Below are positions 12,160 through 23,700 of a DNA stretch of 64,000 nt, one piece after another. Location of the stretch: the NCBI GenBank assembly GCA_019321725.1, contig CM033110.1, positions 14,067,278 through 14,131,277 on the forward strand, read 5' to 3'. Position 1 is the stretch's first letter. Every line of letters begins with the position of its first letter. This DNA is from Paulownia fortunei (Eukaryota > Streptophyta > Magnoliopsida > Lamiales > Paulowniaceae). A model generated the notes under the pieces. The model saw nothing but the letters and a program-made list of their open reading frames with translations, did no database searches and was not told the origin of the DNA. Both the position numbers and the translations under genes were made by a program.

Positions 12160-12942
12160 TTTCATATTTACTTTCCAAATATCATTATGATAAGTGCATA
12201 AAGAAATTTGAACAATATCAAAGACTTGTATAATACAACATCCGAAAAGGAAATTACTACCATTGTACAAAAGACATGACCTTAAGCACTCCACAAACTC
12301 ACCATACTTTTCCCCCCCACCCCAAATCTTCCTTTTCTCCTAAAGACACACGTGTGAATTAGTGCACATAACCACACATACAAATTGAACATTAAATTCA
12401 CTTTGTGAAAATAACAAGTAGAATACAACATTCTTGTGGCTCCTTTTGAATTCTCCTTATGTCGCCTCCCCTCGAAAATACTTGCCTACCTTATACACCA
12501 TAATGGTCATTTCCCGGGTATGTCTTGTCACTTCTACGACCCACTTCACACATAGAACGCTCCTTCCACATGAGGAGTGAGGCGAGAACCTTTTAAGACC
12601 GGCAAGCCCTTGCCCCTCGGCCTAACTCAGCCCCACCTACACTTGAATACATTTGGTCACAACACACATTTATGCACATATATTTACACATGCCGGCATT
12701 AAAACATGCATATGATCACTTGATGCAAATATTCCATTAAAGTTGGAACATGCTAGTCATTTAGACATGGAATAACATGCTAGCAGTTAGGATACTAAGC
12801 AATTATTCTATATCTACTTAAACTTATGATGTTAGGAGGAATCTCTTTGTTTAGAAATGATGGGATTGAATTGGGCAGCACTTCCTCTTTCTTTGCTTCT
12901 CACTCTCACTACACTCTATTTGCTAGTTGCTTTTGTGATGCC
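12160..12942 (+). repeat. 0.8-kb duplicated segment, copy 1
   Basis: It aligns collinearly with 15541-16388. Shared landmarks include GACTTGTATAATACAACATC, ACTCCACAAACT, a CATACACCAC-like block, AAACATGGAATAACA-like and GATGTTAGGAGGA, ending in TTTTGTGATGCC. A GTCACGCC string just upstream (12149) looks like an LTR edge, so the segment may be part of an old LTR. In each copy it is followed by GGGCTTGAACCCCTA-like sequence and the 45-bp minisatellite, here only after a 1.17-kb insertion. Confidence 0.65.
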
Positions 12943-14110
12943 TACAGGTGTACAACAAAACTGCGAAACCGTCCCAAACAATAGGCCTAACCTAAACCGC
13001 ACTGCAACTGGAGGGTTAGCGAGTTGATAGGTTGATCTTAGAAAAAAGACGGCAAAATCACACTTACGGTTGAAGTATTTTTAGACCGCAAAAAACCGCA
13101 CCCAACTGCACTATCTAACTTATATTATATAATATACATAACGTTATAATATAAGTATGAAAGTGGAATTAATTAAAAATATGACATTTTTTAGAAGTAA
13201 TGATACTGGTATATTGCCTACAGTATTTAACTAGTATTTGAGTTAATTGTATAAGTTATTATTTGATACTAAACTTTGATAAATTCCGAACGACTATTAT
13301 TCTAATTTATATTTGAAAATTTATGTGTTTCAATGCCATTAAAATTAGGCAAATGAAAAGAATACCAAGCAAAACATTTAAATTAATGATAATTAATTAT
13401 TGATAAACTTAAGTTATTTCTTACATTTTAATCCTAATTATTTCTTAAATTTTAATTAGTATTCATAATTTAATCTATTAAAAGGTAATATTAAAATACC
13501 TATTATCTTTAACATGTAAAGTCTAACAAACTAGCTCTAAATGTGTGAAGACAAATCATAATTTTGCAAAATTATAGATGCGAGATTATGCATATCTAAA
13601 ATATGAAATTATTTATAGAACATTGTCGTGTTATATTTGGTTGGATTGGAAATTTTATGAACAAATCCAAACATATATGAATAATACAATATATGATTAA
13701 AATTAAGTGAAAATTGAAATGGATAATAATATGATCGATATTAAAATTTAATGCCTACTGCTACTTACTTAAAAAAGAATAAAAAGATAACCTCCACTCA
13801 GGTTCATACTTTAAGCATGTAAGTCACAAGTTTTACTTTAGTATATATCTAATAGATGAGATGTTGTATTATTCACCTAGAATTATGATGTTAAATAATT
13901 GACAAATCAAATTTAGGAATTGAAAGCTAAAAACTCAATATTAAAAAGCAAAACCGCAAAAACCGCCCCAATCTGCCTTAACCCAAGCAGATCGTAAGTG
14001 CAGTATCGATGATGATTAGGTCGATCTTGGGCAAGCGAAACTCAAAATCGCAACTGGTCAGGCCAAAAAATTAAAATACACCCATCCAACCCACGCCACA
14101 AACACCCGAA
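12943..14110. mobile_element. hAT-like non-autonomous element
   Basis: This 1168-bp block is absent from the second copy of the duplication, which runs straight from TTTTGTGATGCC into the downstream sequence. It is flanked by GTGATGCC and CTGATGCC, an 8-bp target duplication with one mismatch. The ends are TACAGGTGT and, inverted, TTCGGGTGT. Subterminal AACCGC / GCGGTTTT motifs are abundant at both ends (12960-13110 and 13950-14060). The 8-bp duplication and GGTGT ends fit plant hAT elements. It has no ORF of note, so it would have depended on an outside transposase. Confidence 0.65.
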
Positions 14111-14159
14111 CTGATGCCAAAATATGGGCTTGAACCCCTACTTAAAGTGAATTTTCACC

Positions 14160-14635
14160 TTATGTCTAGTTAGATAGATGTGAAAGCTATTGCTCATCGA
14201 CAACCTTACCCACGTAATATAGAGATGAAAGGGTAATACTTATCCAAAATTTTATCCTCTTAAGATAGACATGAAAACTAATGCTTATCCACAACTTTAT
14301 CCTCTTCAAATAAACATGAAAATTAATGCTCATCCACAACCTTATTCTCTTAATATAGACATGAAAGTTAAAGCTTATCCACAACCTTATGCTCCTTAAA
14401 TTAACATAAAAATTAATGCTTATCCGAATCCATATCCTTTTAATATAGACATGAAAAGCTAATATTTATCCACAACCTTATCATGTTAAGATATGTATGA
14501 AAATTAATGTTTATCCATAACCTTATCCGGTTAAAAGTTAATGCTCAATCTTACCCATTTACGATAGACATGAAAGTTAATACTTATCTATAATCTTATT
14601 CTCTTAATATAGACATGAAAGTTCTCAACAAAGTA
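14160..14635 (+). repeat. 45-bp minisatellite, forward array
   Basis: The unit is about TAGACATGAAAGTTAATGCT followed by TATCCACAACCTTATCCTCTTAAGA. Unit starts at 14266, 14311, 14356 and 14401 give an exact 45-bp period, and drift grows towards the ends. Short ORFs here (such as the repetitive 65-codon one on the minus strand) simply translate the repeat. Confidence 0.85.
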
Positions 14636-15150
14636 AGGTTACACACAAGGATTTACTTTCATATCTTTCCTTAATGAGATAAGGATTGACTTTCATTATC
14701 CTCAAAGAGTCTTTCCTTAATGAGATAAGGATTGACTTTCATTATCCTCAAAGAGTTAAGAATTGACCTTCATATCTATCCTCAATGAGATAAAGTTAGT
14801 GAAAAGGATTCACTTTCATATCCATCTACAATGAGATAAGTATTTACTTTCATGCTTATCTTAACAGGATAAGATTGTGGATAAACATTAACCTTTCATG
14901 TCTATCTTAACAAGATAAGGTTGTGGGTAAGCACTAACTTTCATGTCTATTTTATCTATTTTAACAGGATAAGGTTCTAGATAAGCACTAAGATTGTGGA
15001 TAAGCATTAACTTTCATTTCTATCGTAAGAGGATAAGATTATTGTATAAGCATTCGTTTATATGTCTATCTTAAGAGGATAAGGTTGTGGATCATGTCTA
15101 TCTTAAGAGAATAAAGTTATGAATAAGCACTAGCTTTACTATCTATCTTA
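14636..15150 (-). repeat. 45-bp minisatellite, inverted array
   Basis: The same unit appears in reverse complement (AACTTTCATGTCTATCTTAA followed by CAGGATAAGGTTGTGGATAAG). It sits directly beside the forward array, so the pair makes a large imperfect inverted repeat centred near 14636. A variant at 14660-14760 (CCTTAATGAGATAAGGATTG) is itself duplicated in tandem. Transcripts could fold into long hairpins. Confidence 0.8.
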
Positions 15151-15540
15151 AGGTTGGTCTTAAAGGTTATCGCCATCTAAGGTCCTAATCCCATCTCGGA
15201 GTGTTCTATGTGTAAAGTCGGTCATAGAAGTGATAAGGCATATACTCGAGATATGATCAGTGTGGCACGATGTCGAAGGCGGGCAAAGCATGTTCAAGAA
15301 GGCAATACAAGGATAATGCAAGAGCAACAAGAAGGAAAATTGTGTTCCACTTGTTTGTTTATTCTCCTAAGCGAATATAATGTTCCATTTGTATGTGTGG
15401 ATATGTGCACAAATTCGCACACATGTGTACCTGGCATTTCTTACGCCGTCATGCTGGTTCTCTAAATACCATCTGCAGGAGAAAGGATATATATTGACAC
15501 CTTAGAAGAAGGTAGGCTATCACAAACTATCATGCATCAA
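15151..15540. other. Spacer between minisatellite and duplication copy 2
   Basis: No gene recognised. An 85-codon ORF (15208-15465) has no family resemblance and unremarkable composition. The tail (15480-15540) leads into copy 2 of the duplicated segment. Confidence 0.4.
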
Positions 15541-16388
15541 TTTTCATTTACTTTCCCAATATCATTATGACAAGTGATTAAAAAAAATTGAACTCAATCA
15601 TAGACTTGTATAATACAACATCCCAAAATGTAATTACAAACATTGTGCAAAAGGCATAACCTTAAGAACTCCACAAACTTAGCATACGTTTTTTTTCCCC
15701 AAACCCAAAACAAAAACACAAAACCATTCTCTTGCTAGCTTAACTTCTTCTTAGGTCTCCACATTTTCCTTTTCTCCTAAAGATAGTAAGATAGTTAGCT
15801 CAACAACTGAGCAAGCAATGCCAATTAACATCATAAGGAGCACACGTCCACACATAAATTTGTTCTTGCTCCTTCTGTATTCTCCTTATATTGCATCCTC
15901 GAACATGTTTTTGTATGTCATACACCACACTAGTCAAAAGGTATATGCCCACTTTTACAACTTATTTCACACATGGAACACTCAGTCCACATGAACTAGG
16001 ATTAAGACCGAGGATGACGAAAACATTTAAACCCAACAAGCCTTTGCCGCCACACCAAAATTAGCCTCTCCCATAACTGAACACATTGGGCCTAGCACAC
16101 AGATTCACATTCATAGCTAGAGTGTGCGATAAAATACACAAACCGGCAGTTAAAACATAAATATGATTACTTGAATATGTTAAAACAAACTAGTCATTTA
16201 AACATGGAATAACACGCTGGCAAATATGAAACCAAGTAATTATTCCATATCTATTCGACTAATGATGTTAGGAGGATTCTCTTACCTTAAAAAATGATAA
16301 GATTAGAATTGGGTAGCACTTCCTCTTTTTTTCCTTCTCACTCTTACTTCACTCTATTTACTATTAATTTTTGTGATGCCCAAAAATC
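15541..16388 (+). repeat. 0.8-kb duplicated segment, copy 2
   Basis: Collinear with 12160-12942 at moderate divergence. It continues uninterrupted from TTTTGTGATGCC (16371-16382) into TTTGAACCCCTATTTATAGT and the minisatellite. This is the empty-site reference for the hAT-like insertion in copy 1. Confidence 0.65.
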
Positions 16389-16429
16389 GAAATTTGAACC
16401 CCTATTTATAGTGAATTTGAATCTTATCT

Positions 16430-16599
16430 ATTGTTAGATAAACATGAACTAATGCTTCTCCACAACCTTATCCTCTTAACATGGATATCAAAGCTAGTGC
16501 TTATCCATAACCTTATGCTTTTAAGATAAACATGATCCACAATTTTATCCTCCTAAGATAGCAACGAAAGCGAATGCTTATCTACAACTTTATAGGGTT
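16430..16599 (+). repeat. 45-bp minisatellite, forward block 2
   Basis: Several diverged forward units follow copy 2 (GATAAACATGAACTAATGCT, then CATGGATATCAAAGCTAGTG). The block is broken at about 16600 by the LTR/PBS fragment and resumes at 16873. Confidence 0.7.
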
Positions 16600-16872
16600 A
16601 AGATGACATAATTGAGGACTGTACCCCAATACACATCCGGTCGGGCCTCTCGCGCCGATGGTACCCTAGGGGTCGGTTCTGATACCATTCGTCACATCTC
16701 GAGCTTGCAAGTCCGTTAGATGCTAGAATTGCCTCCAAGCTCACTAAGTGCAACTTGAAATTGGGCGAACAACTTATCTAAAGGAATATCCAATAGATGT
16801 ATATGATTCTTTAGCTAAAGCTTATAAGATGTTTCACCTTATTAATTTTTTGTCTGTGGGATGGGTCACCAC
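16600..16872 (-). mobile_element. LTR end plus tRNA-iMet PBS (small LTR element fragment)
   Basis: On the minus strand TGGTATCAGAACC (about 16680-16692) matches the usual plant primer-binding site complementary to initiator-Met tRNA (TGGTATCAGAGC, one mismatch). It is preceded by GCTCGAGATGTGACGA, an LTR-like 3' end, and followed by a short GC-rich leader (ACCGACCCCTAGGGTACCAT). The roughly 270-bp block interrupts the minisatellite. It has no coding capacity, so a TRIM/LARD-like or solo fragment is likely. Confidence 0.5.
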
Positions 16873-17107
16873 AATATGAAAATTAATGCTTATCTATAAC
16901 CTTTTAGTCTCTTAAGATAGACATGAAAGTTAATGTTTATCCACAGCTTTATTTCTTCTTAGATAAATATATAAGTTAATGCTTATTCACAATCTTATTT
17001 ATTTAAGATATACATGAAAGTTAATGTTTATCCACAATCTTATCCTTTTAAGATAGACATGAAAGTTAACATTTATCCACAACATTATCCTATTAATATA
17101 GACATGA
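16873..17107 (+). repeat. 45-bp minisatellite, forward block 3
   Basis: About five forward units (ATGAAAGTTAATGTTTATCC and variants), stopping at TAGACATGA where the Mutator-type MITE is inserted. The unit resumes at 18026. Confidence 0.8.
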
Positions 17108-18025
17108 AGGGGAAAATTTGTTTTTAGTAACTCAAGTTTCATCCTAGTCACACAAATAACACTCATGTTATAGAAGTAGCATATTTCATCACTCAAGTTT
17201 AGGGGAAAAAAACATTTTTAGTCACTTAATTTTCACCTTAGTCACACAAAGTACACATATTTCAGAAGTAGCATATTTCATCACTTATGTTTACCATAAT
17301 TGACACTTCTAGTCCAAAATTAAGGGAAGCCTAACAGCATAGATGAAGTGGTGGCTTTTGGTGAATAGTTATGACTTAACTAAGGATCCTAATCCTTCAC
17401 CTTCTTTAAGAAAAGTAGAGGTTACGTTCTCCATCTCTTCAATGCAAGCTCCATTGCAATCCTTTCTCACATGCAAAATTAACTACAAAATACCAAAACA
17501 TTGAAATGAGATACATTAAAAATATAAAGTTGAGCATAAAATAAGTGGGACATGATATAGATTATGATAAAATCACTCTAACTTTATTTCTTTAGTCTCT
17601 TTGAATCTTGTGCATTAATCTCACAAAATCATCTAAGATCATAATATTTAGATAAAATTCTTCTATTGGTAAAAGCTAAGCTAAGTCATACAACATCGGC
17701 CTTGGTTAATATGAATCAAGTGATTAGAGAAAGTCTGGCAAATTTTAACAGCAAAAGTGACCCAAATCACCAGAATCCACCCACTTTTGCATCATGTGAG
17801 TGGAGTCTTCTAGTGATCTGAGACTGAGTGTCACTTTGGGTAAACTTGGATAATGAAATATCTATTTCTGAAATATGAGTGCTTTTTGTGTGACTAACGT
17901 GAAACTTGAGTTACTAAAAATGCATTTTCCCCTAAACCTTATGTGATAAATATGCTACTTTTAAAACATCAGTGCTCTTTATGTGACTACACAGAAACTT
18001 GAGTGACCAAAAATGTTTTTTCCCC
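17108..18025. mobile_element. Mutator-type MITE with doubled inverted ends
   Basis: The 918-bp element begins AGGGGAAAATTTGTTTTTAG and ends with the inverse, TTTTTTCCCC. It is flanked on both sides by TAGACATGA, a perfect 9-bp duplication typical of Mutator-like elements. The array unit to the left stops at TAGACATGA and the one to the right restarts with it, so the duplication is not just the repeat. Each end holds two tandem copies of a roughly 100-bp motif (GGGGAAAA, TTTTTAGTCAC, CTCAAGTTTC, GTCACACAAA, AGTAGCATATTTCATCAC), giving inverted ends near 200 bp. No transposase is encoded. Confidence 0.8.
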
Positions 18026-18290
18026 TAGACATGATAGGTTAATGCTTATCTATAACTTTATCCTCTTAATATATACATGAAAACTAATGATTATCCACAA
18101 TCTTATTCTGTTAAGATAGACATGAAAGTAAACCCTCATCACTAACCTTCATCTCGTTGAGAATAGATATAAAAGTAAAACCTTATCACTGACCTTATCT
18201 CATTCAGAATAGATATCAAAGTCAATCCTTACTATTAACCTTATCTCGTTGAAAATAGATATGGAAGTCAATCCTTATCTCATTTACTAT
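18026..18290 (+). repeat. 45-bp minisatellite, forward block 4
   Basis: Forward units resume after the MITE. They end with the diverged GATATAAAAGTAAAACCTTA / CTTATCTCATTCAGAATAGA type. These correspond, inverted, to the variant units at 14640-14830. Confidence 0.75.
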
Positions 18291-18965
18291 TTTCTAAGTG
18301 TGTACTACAAGATATAAATTCACTTAAGTCCCCCAAGTCTGATAAAACTGTTATATGACCCCTATGGACATAGGATGGTTAATGAATTAATTCATATGCT
18401 AATCACATAATTAATTATCAAAAAAGTACAAAACCATGATTTGCATATAATTATAGTCTGTGGCCTTACACCCTTTGAGATGATAGTTCGATTTAGTGCT
18501 AAGAGTTATGTCTTTTGGCAACCTATTTGTAGCAATTAAATTGTTTTATGTTGTAGTATTATATGATGATTTGTTTTCAGTATGCTCTTGGTCTATATAG
18601 TGATTACTCAATAGAAGTATGATTTTGGTTTATATGGAACTGAAAATGATAATCATAATTAAGCTAGAATTGGAGCGTGAAAAATTAATTCAACCAAAAC
18701 AATTCTGCATCTAATTTACCACAGTTTTCAGGATTTCATGAGGAACAAAATAATTGAAAGAGAATGGTGCATATGTATCCAACTTCCACTTATTGATTAG
18801 TATAAATGATACAATCAAACTTGTGCTTATGATATAAACATGAGTGACTTTTCAAAGTGAGAAGATGGAGAACAATCCAAGAGGAAAACTCCCATTCGCA
18901 GTACGAAAAGAAAAATGAGTGGCTTAACAGGTCAATCCCCATACTGATGCTTTTACTATTTTTTT
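18291..18965. other. Intergenic DNA, nothing recognised
   Basis: AT-rich with stops in all frames. I see no gene, RNA or transposon end. Confidence 0.5.
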
Positions 18966-19656
18966 TAGAGATGGCAATAAGGCAAATTAAATAGGTAACC
19001 CACTCCATACCCACACATGGGATGAATTTTGCTCCATAAATGGGTTGCAGGTAGTTCCTGGGCTGTGATTTTATCGACCCAAGTGGGATTAGGGTGGGTT
19101 ACAAGTATTGGGCAACATCCCACTTGCCCCATAGTTATAATATAAGGTACACTAAATATGTGTGCATTAGTGTAATATCTATATGCTAAAATATGTGTAT
19201 ATTACATTTATGCAGGCATATTACATTAATCAAAATTAAAATACGAAAAAAAAAAATTGTATGTCTATACCTTCACTATACAGATACATACAAAATACAT
19301 ATAGAACTACAATTTTTCGAAAATGAATGCATGCAGATTAAATGTGCAAACAATATACTTTGATGTTAATATATTGTTTTGTCATAGTTTTGAAGGTTAT
19401 GGTGATTCTTAGTAAAAAGTTCTCTTTTAAATATTTTTGAAATAACCAAATGAGTCTACCAAATCGAACTCATCAGGTTTGGGTTTTGAGCAGGGTGGGG
19501 TTGAGGGGAAATTGGGCCAGGACAGGTCTTGTGCGTCCTAAGAGTTGGTGGGACTATTCTTGATTTTAGCCAAACCCAACCTATTGCCATTCTTGTGTTG
19601 TCCTAAGAGTTGGTGGGACTATTCTTGATTTTTGCCAAACCCAACCTATTGTCATC
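18966..19656. mobile_element. hAT-like MITE relic
   Basis: Left end TAGAGATGGCAATA and inverted right end TTAGGGATGACAATA match at most positions. GGGTTT / AACCC-rich subterminal sequence (ACCCACTCCATACCC, CCAAACCCAACC) is typical of plant hAT MITEs. The right end is tandemly duplicated: a 58-bp unit from TCCTAAGAGTTGGTGGGACT to AACCTATTG occurs at about 19538 and 19596. No target duplication was found. Confidence 0.5.
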
Positions 19657-20703
19657 CCTAAATCAATTTTCATCAAAGGATTTTCAGTGTCATCATCTAG
19701 AATTCCTTTCAAAAAATTTAAGAACTACCTTTCTTTCCTCCAGCTTTAACTCTTCTGACATTCATATAACTGTCCGACTTGATTTGCAATTTCCTGAGAT
19801 AAAGAGTTACATCCCGAAAGGAAAACTTGTGATAAGTAAATTCACCTACCAGAGCAATAGAAAAATCATCACACGAGAAAGTCACAAGTACTCTATAACT
19901 ATTTTTCATATTGGAACACATCTCAAATAGGGTAAACCTTATTTATCTTCCGTTTCAGATATCTGCAGATGAATGATAATTTTTCCTTGGTAAGGTTTTC
20001 ATTTTTGACTGAAAATGATGAATTTTCATCCACTTCTCAGCAAGTTTTACTGTCGTAAATCACAATGTAGAAGCTTGAGATTTCAAATTTCAAATTCCCA
20101 GGGACACGAATGAATATACTTCCAGGACTATACAACGAATTTCACGAGGCACTGAAAGATGGAATGATAGACTAGGAAAGGGGGAACAAACGCCCCCATG
20201 GGTATTAGTGCCTTTGATTAGAGTAAAAAATGATCATTAGTTTCCATCCGCACCTTTCCTGGATCATTAAATAATTGAGACTGAATTTTAACTTAATCAA
20301 CAGTGAGGTCTTCGTAAATAATCCTTTTTAAGGGTTCTGCTGCCAACCTCCTCGTTTCTTAAGAACCAAATTTTCTGTCAAGCAGCAGCAATGGCACTGA
20401 TTAGTTCTTTGCTTCCATTTTTACAGAGAGGAGGAATTACTTAAGACAGATTCTCTTGTAAGAACCATGTAATACAACATGTGTGGAATTTCTTTAACAA
20501 TTTCAAGTGGTGCAAGAAGCAGATCACTAAAACAGAAACAAAACAAAATTTCACATCGATCATTACCCCAAGAGCGCAAGATGAAAATGTTAAATGAACT
20601 TGATACCTTCATGAGAGCTCAAGAAGATGCACATAGAACAGATGGCTTCATTATAGAAATTTAGATATTGACCAAAATCCTCATGGTTCGTTGCCCATCA
20701 CAA
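19657..20703. other. 3' flank of APE2
   Basis: Holds the probable 3' UTR and downstream region of the minus-strand APE2 gene. Small ORFs here (19610-19930 plus; 20421-20664 both strands) show no family resemblance. I could not place the polyadenylation site with confidence. Confidence 0.4.
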
Positions 20704-23700
20704 TCATCTTTTGTTCTTTGATTTTGCCGTAGCCCATTTGAAAAAACCACAGTTCGCTTCAGGATTAGATGCAGGTCCCTGAGATATAATATAGAATTCC
20801 ATCAAGAACAAATATATTTGTTCAGAGAAATTTTCTTATTACATGATCCTAGTATTATCAGCCCAAAAGCTGTCCATGTTTAAACAATTCCTATATTCTA
20901 AAGCACTTTAGTTTTAGGGACAGGGTAATTCAATAATGCAAAATAAATTACTAATACTTTTACACTTTTAGATTTAAGCAAAGGACACGCACCAAGAAAG
21001 AATGTGTGACTTTCAGAAGATTGGTGTTGAAAAAGGAAATCGGAGTACATATAAGTCAACATGAACTTAGGAAAAGAACAACAGTTATTACCAGGTTGGA
21101 GCTATCTGAACGTTATGAGGATGCAGTAATAGCTATTACTACCAGATATACAAAAACAAAAACAAATATATAAATAACAGAAAAGAAAATGTAATGTGTA
21201 TCCATAACAGAACAGACTATTCAATGGACTATGTTTTTACAGTGTGCCAACAAACTATATAGTAGAAACTTTTCTAGGGCTCAGGAGAGAACACATCTTT
21301 GAAAGATGGTTACTGAATGCATTGCGTTCAAACAGCATTTTCTTATTTATCGTTTTAACAAACACAAATGCTGGACAGATAGAAATAAAGCAATTATAGC
21401 CACAAATACCTCCGCACGTGCACAGACATAAAATTGGCGCCCTAAATTAGGTCCGGATTTCTTCACTACTCGAGAAACACAAGGTTCCTTATGGCCCTTG
21501 CAAAGAGGTATGCTAGTTTGCATAAGTTGCTGAATCCTTTGCCACTCAGCTAAGGCCACATTATTCTTTTCTTTTTGTGGAGGTTGAGACATATCATCTT
21601 CTTGCATTGATGCACTTTGTTTTGACTGCCACTCCTTTGCAGCATCATGTTCACCACCTTCAGAGAGAGTTTCATTCGATTCACAGTAAGGAATGGAGAT
21701 ATCTGCTTGAGTAAGCTCCTTATCAGCACAAAAGCTGTTTGAATCACCACTGACACCTACTGTTTTCTGGAAAAACAATTTGAGTGAAAGCTGAGACCAC
21801 TGACTTTGTCTTGCTTTTTTCTTGCAAACCACAGAGGAAAATGATTTAGTATGACCAATTTCAGAGCAAGGAGAGTCAGAAGATGATTCTTTATATGAGC
21901 CTTCAGAACGGTCATCTGATGTACAAAATACACCTTCATGAATCAAGGCTGACGAAGATGGGCTACATGCATGTAGGGGTCTTTTAATGAGTTGGCTGCA
22001 CCTTGCAACAACAATACTATCATCTGAAATAGAACTGGATCCTCCAGATAAGCTAATTTCTTCAGCAGGTTGCCTTCTCTCTAACATTGACACTGGAAAT
22101 CATGGAACGTGGATAAATATAGTGAGAACAAATCCGCTAATTTTTACCCATGCATTACAATAGTAAGAGAGCTTCAGCTGTACAAAGCAAAGGGTCCAGG
22201 AGAAAAGCCACAGTAAATCAAACCCCCAATTGTCCTCTCTTCCCAGACCATCTGCAAACAAGTTTTTATCACCAGGAATAAAGGCAAGTTCTCTCAAGCA
22301 TCCCCCACCTTCCCTAATACAAGGATGACTTGTGACTAAGAGGATGGAAACCAATAGTAAGTGTTATATAGAGTCTAAATAGGACCTCAACTTTTAGCAA
22401 ACAGCCAGGTCACGGTAGAGGATGTGGGTAATCACAGCCACAGATATGGAAACAATCTGAACAATTTTATTCTCTGAGATTTAGCCCCAATTAGGAAAGG
22501 CATTGTCCGAAAGTAGGAAAAATATCAACACGGGTCAAAAAACAGAAGCAGAAAAAGAACAGGTCAGGAAACATTATAACCAACAAAAACTAAGGCCGCA
22601 AATTCATAAAATGAGTCAATGGTGATTTCTAAAAGTAACCCTGGAATTAATAGTGGCCAACCAACCAAATAACCCATTGCAGGTTCCATTTACCAATTCT
22701 AAAAAATTTCTGGGCAATGAATTAGCTACATTAAATTAATCTTTAACTTCTTAGTGGTTTAATGTTTCTCCTCTTTAATTATGCATCTAAATTATATTAT
22801 CATTTTTTAATCAGACAATGTTTGACTAAATGCACAAAGGGGAAGCATTCTATATACACATACTGCCAACTATATAAGACACCAGGACCTACTCACACTG
22901 CCTATAGGTAAAATGTGTGCATGACATAATAAGCAAATCAAAGGAGCTCAAGAAATTCAGTAATGACATACGAAAATGAACCTAGAAAGTAGCATAGGTC
23001 AATTAGCAATATAATCCATCACTGTGCATTTACTGGTGTAATCATTTACAATAATGAATTAGATTAAATCAAGTTGATCTTTAACTTTCAATTAGACAAC
23101 TATTTCCCCAATTGAAGTACAGAACCAACTTATATTGTGTTTTTATTCACTTAATGTTTTGACTGGAAGTCCAGTGGGAAGGACCATATAGAATATCGCC
23201 AAAAAGAGGAGACGACAAACTACATACAGTGACTAATGACAAAAGAGTATGCATAACACAACAAACTTCTCCACATAAGTTCTAAAGGGAAATAAGGCAC
23301 ATAATTGTTGATGACATTCACTTTCTACAAACGTTTTTCTCGTCCCCATAATTTCCTGTTGCTACACCACAGGTTATCAACCACTCAAGTCTCTCAAATT
23401 CTCAGTCAAGTACACCCTCTTCTTGTCAAAATCAATTTTTTGCTTTCTGTCATCCCAAATTCCATAAGTAGACATTCTTTGCCATTATAAATCTTCTCCA
23501 AAATTTATCACTCCCAACAATTTCTGCTGCCTGGTATATTCATACATAGCACCCATCTTCTACACTGGAGTCAATGACAGCCATAGCCTTAAACTAACTG
23601 ACTGGTGAAAGTGGAAGAAATTGGAATATAAATTACACAGAACTAAAGGTATCAAAATTTATCTCCTCATATCTGGTGGAAAATCCAGTTGATCTCACCA

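Noticed and set aside
14187..14384. Repetitive 65-codon minus-strand ORF (and a similar one at 16999-17196)
   Set aside because: It translates the 45-bp minisatellite, whose period is a multiple of three, so periodic ORFs arise automatically.
14160..15150. CRISPR-like array (regular repeats)
   Set aside because: The units are contiguous 45-bp tandem repeats without unique spacers, in a plant genome.
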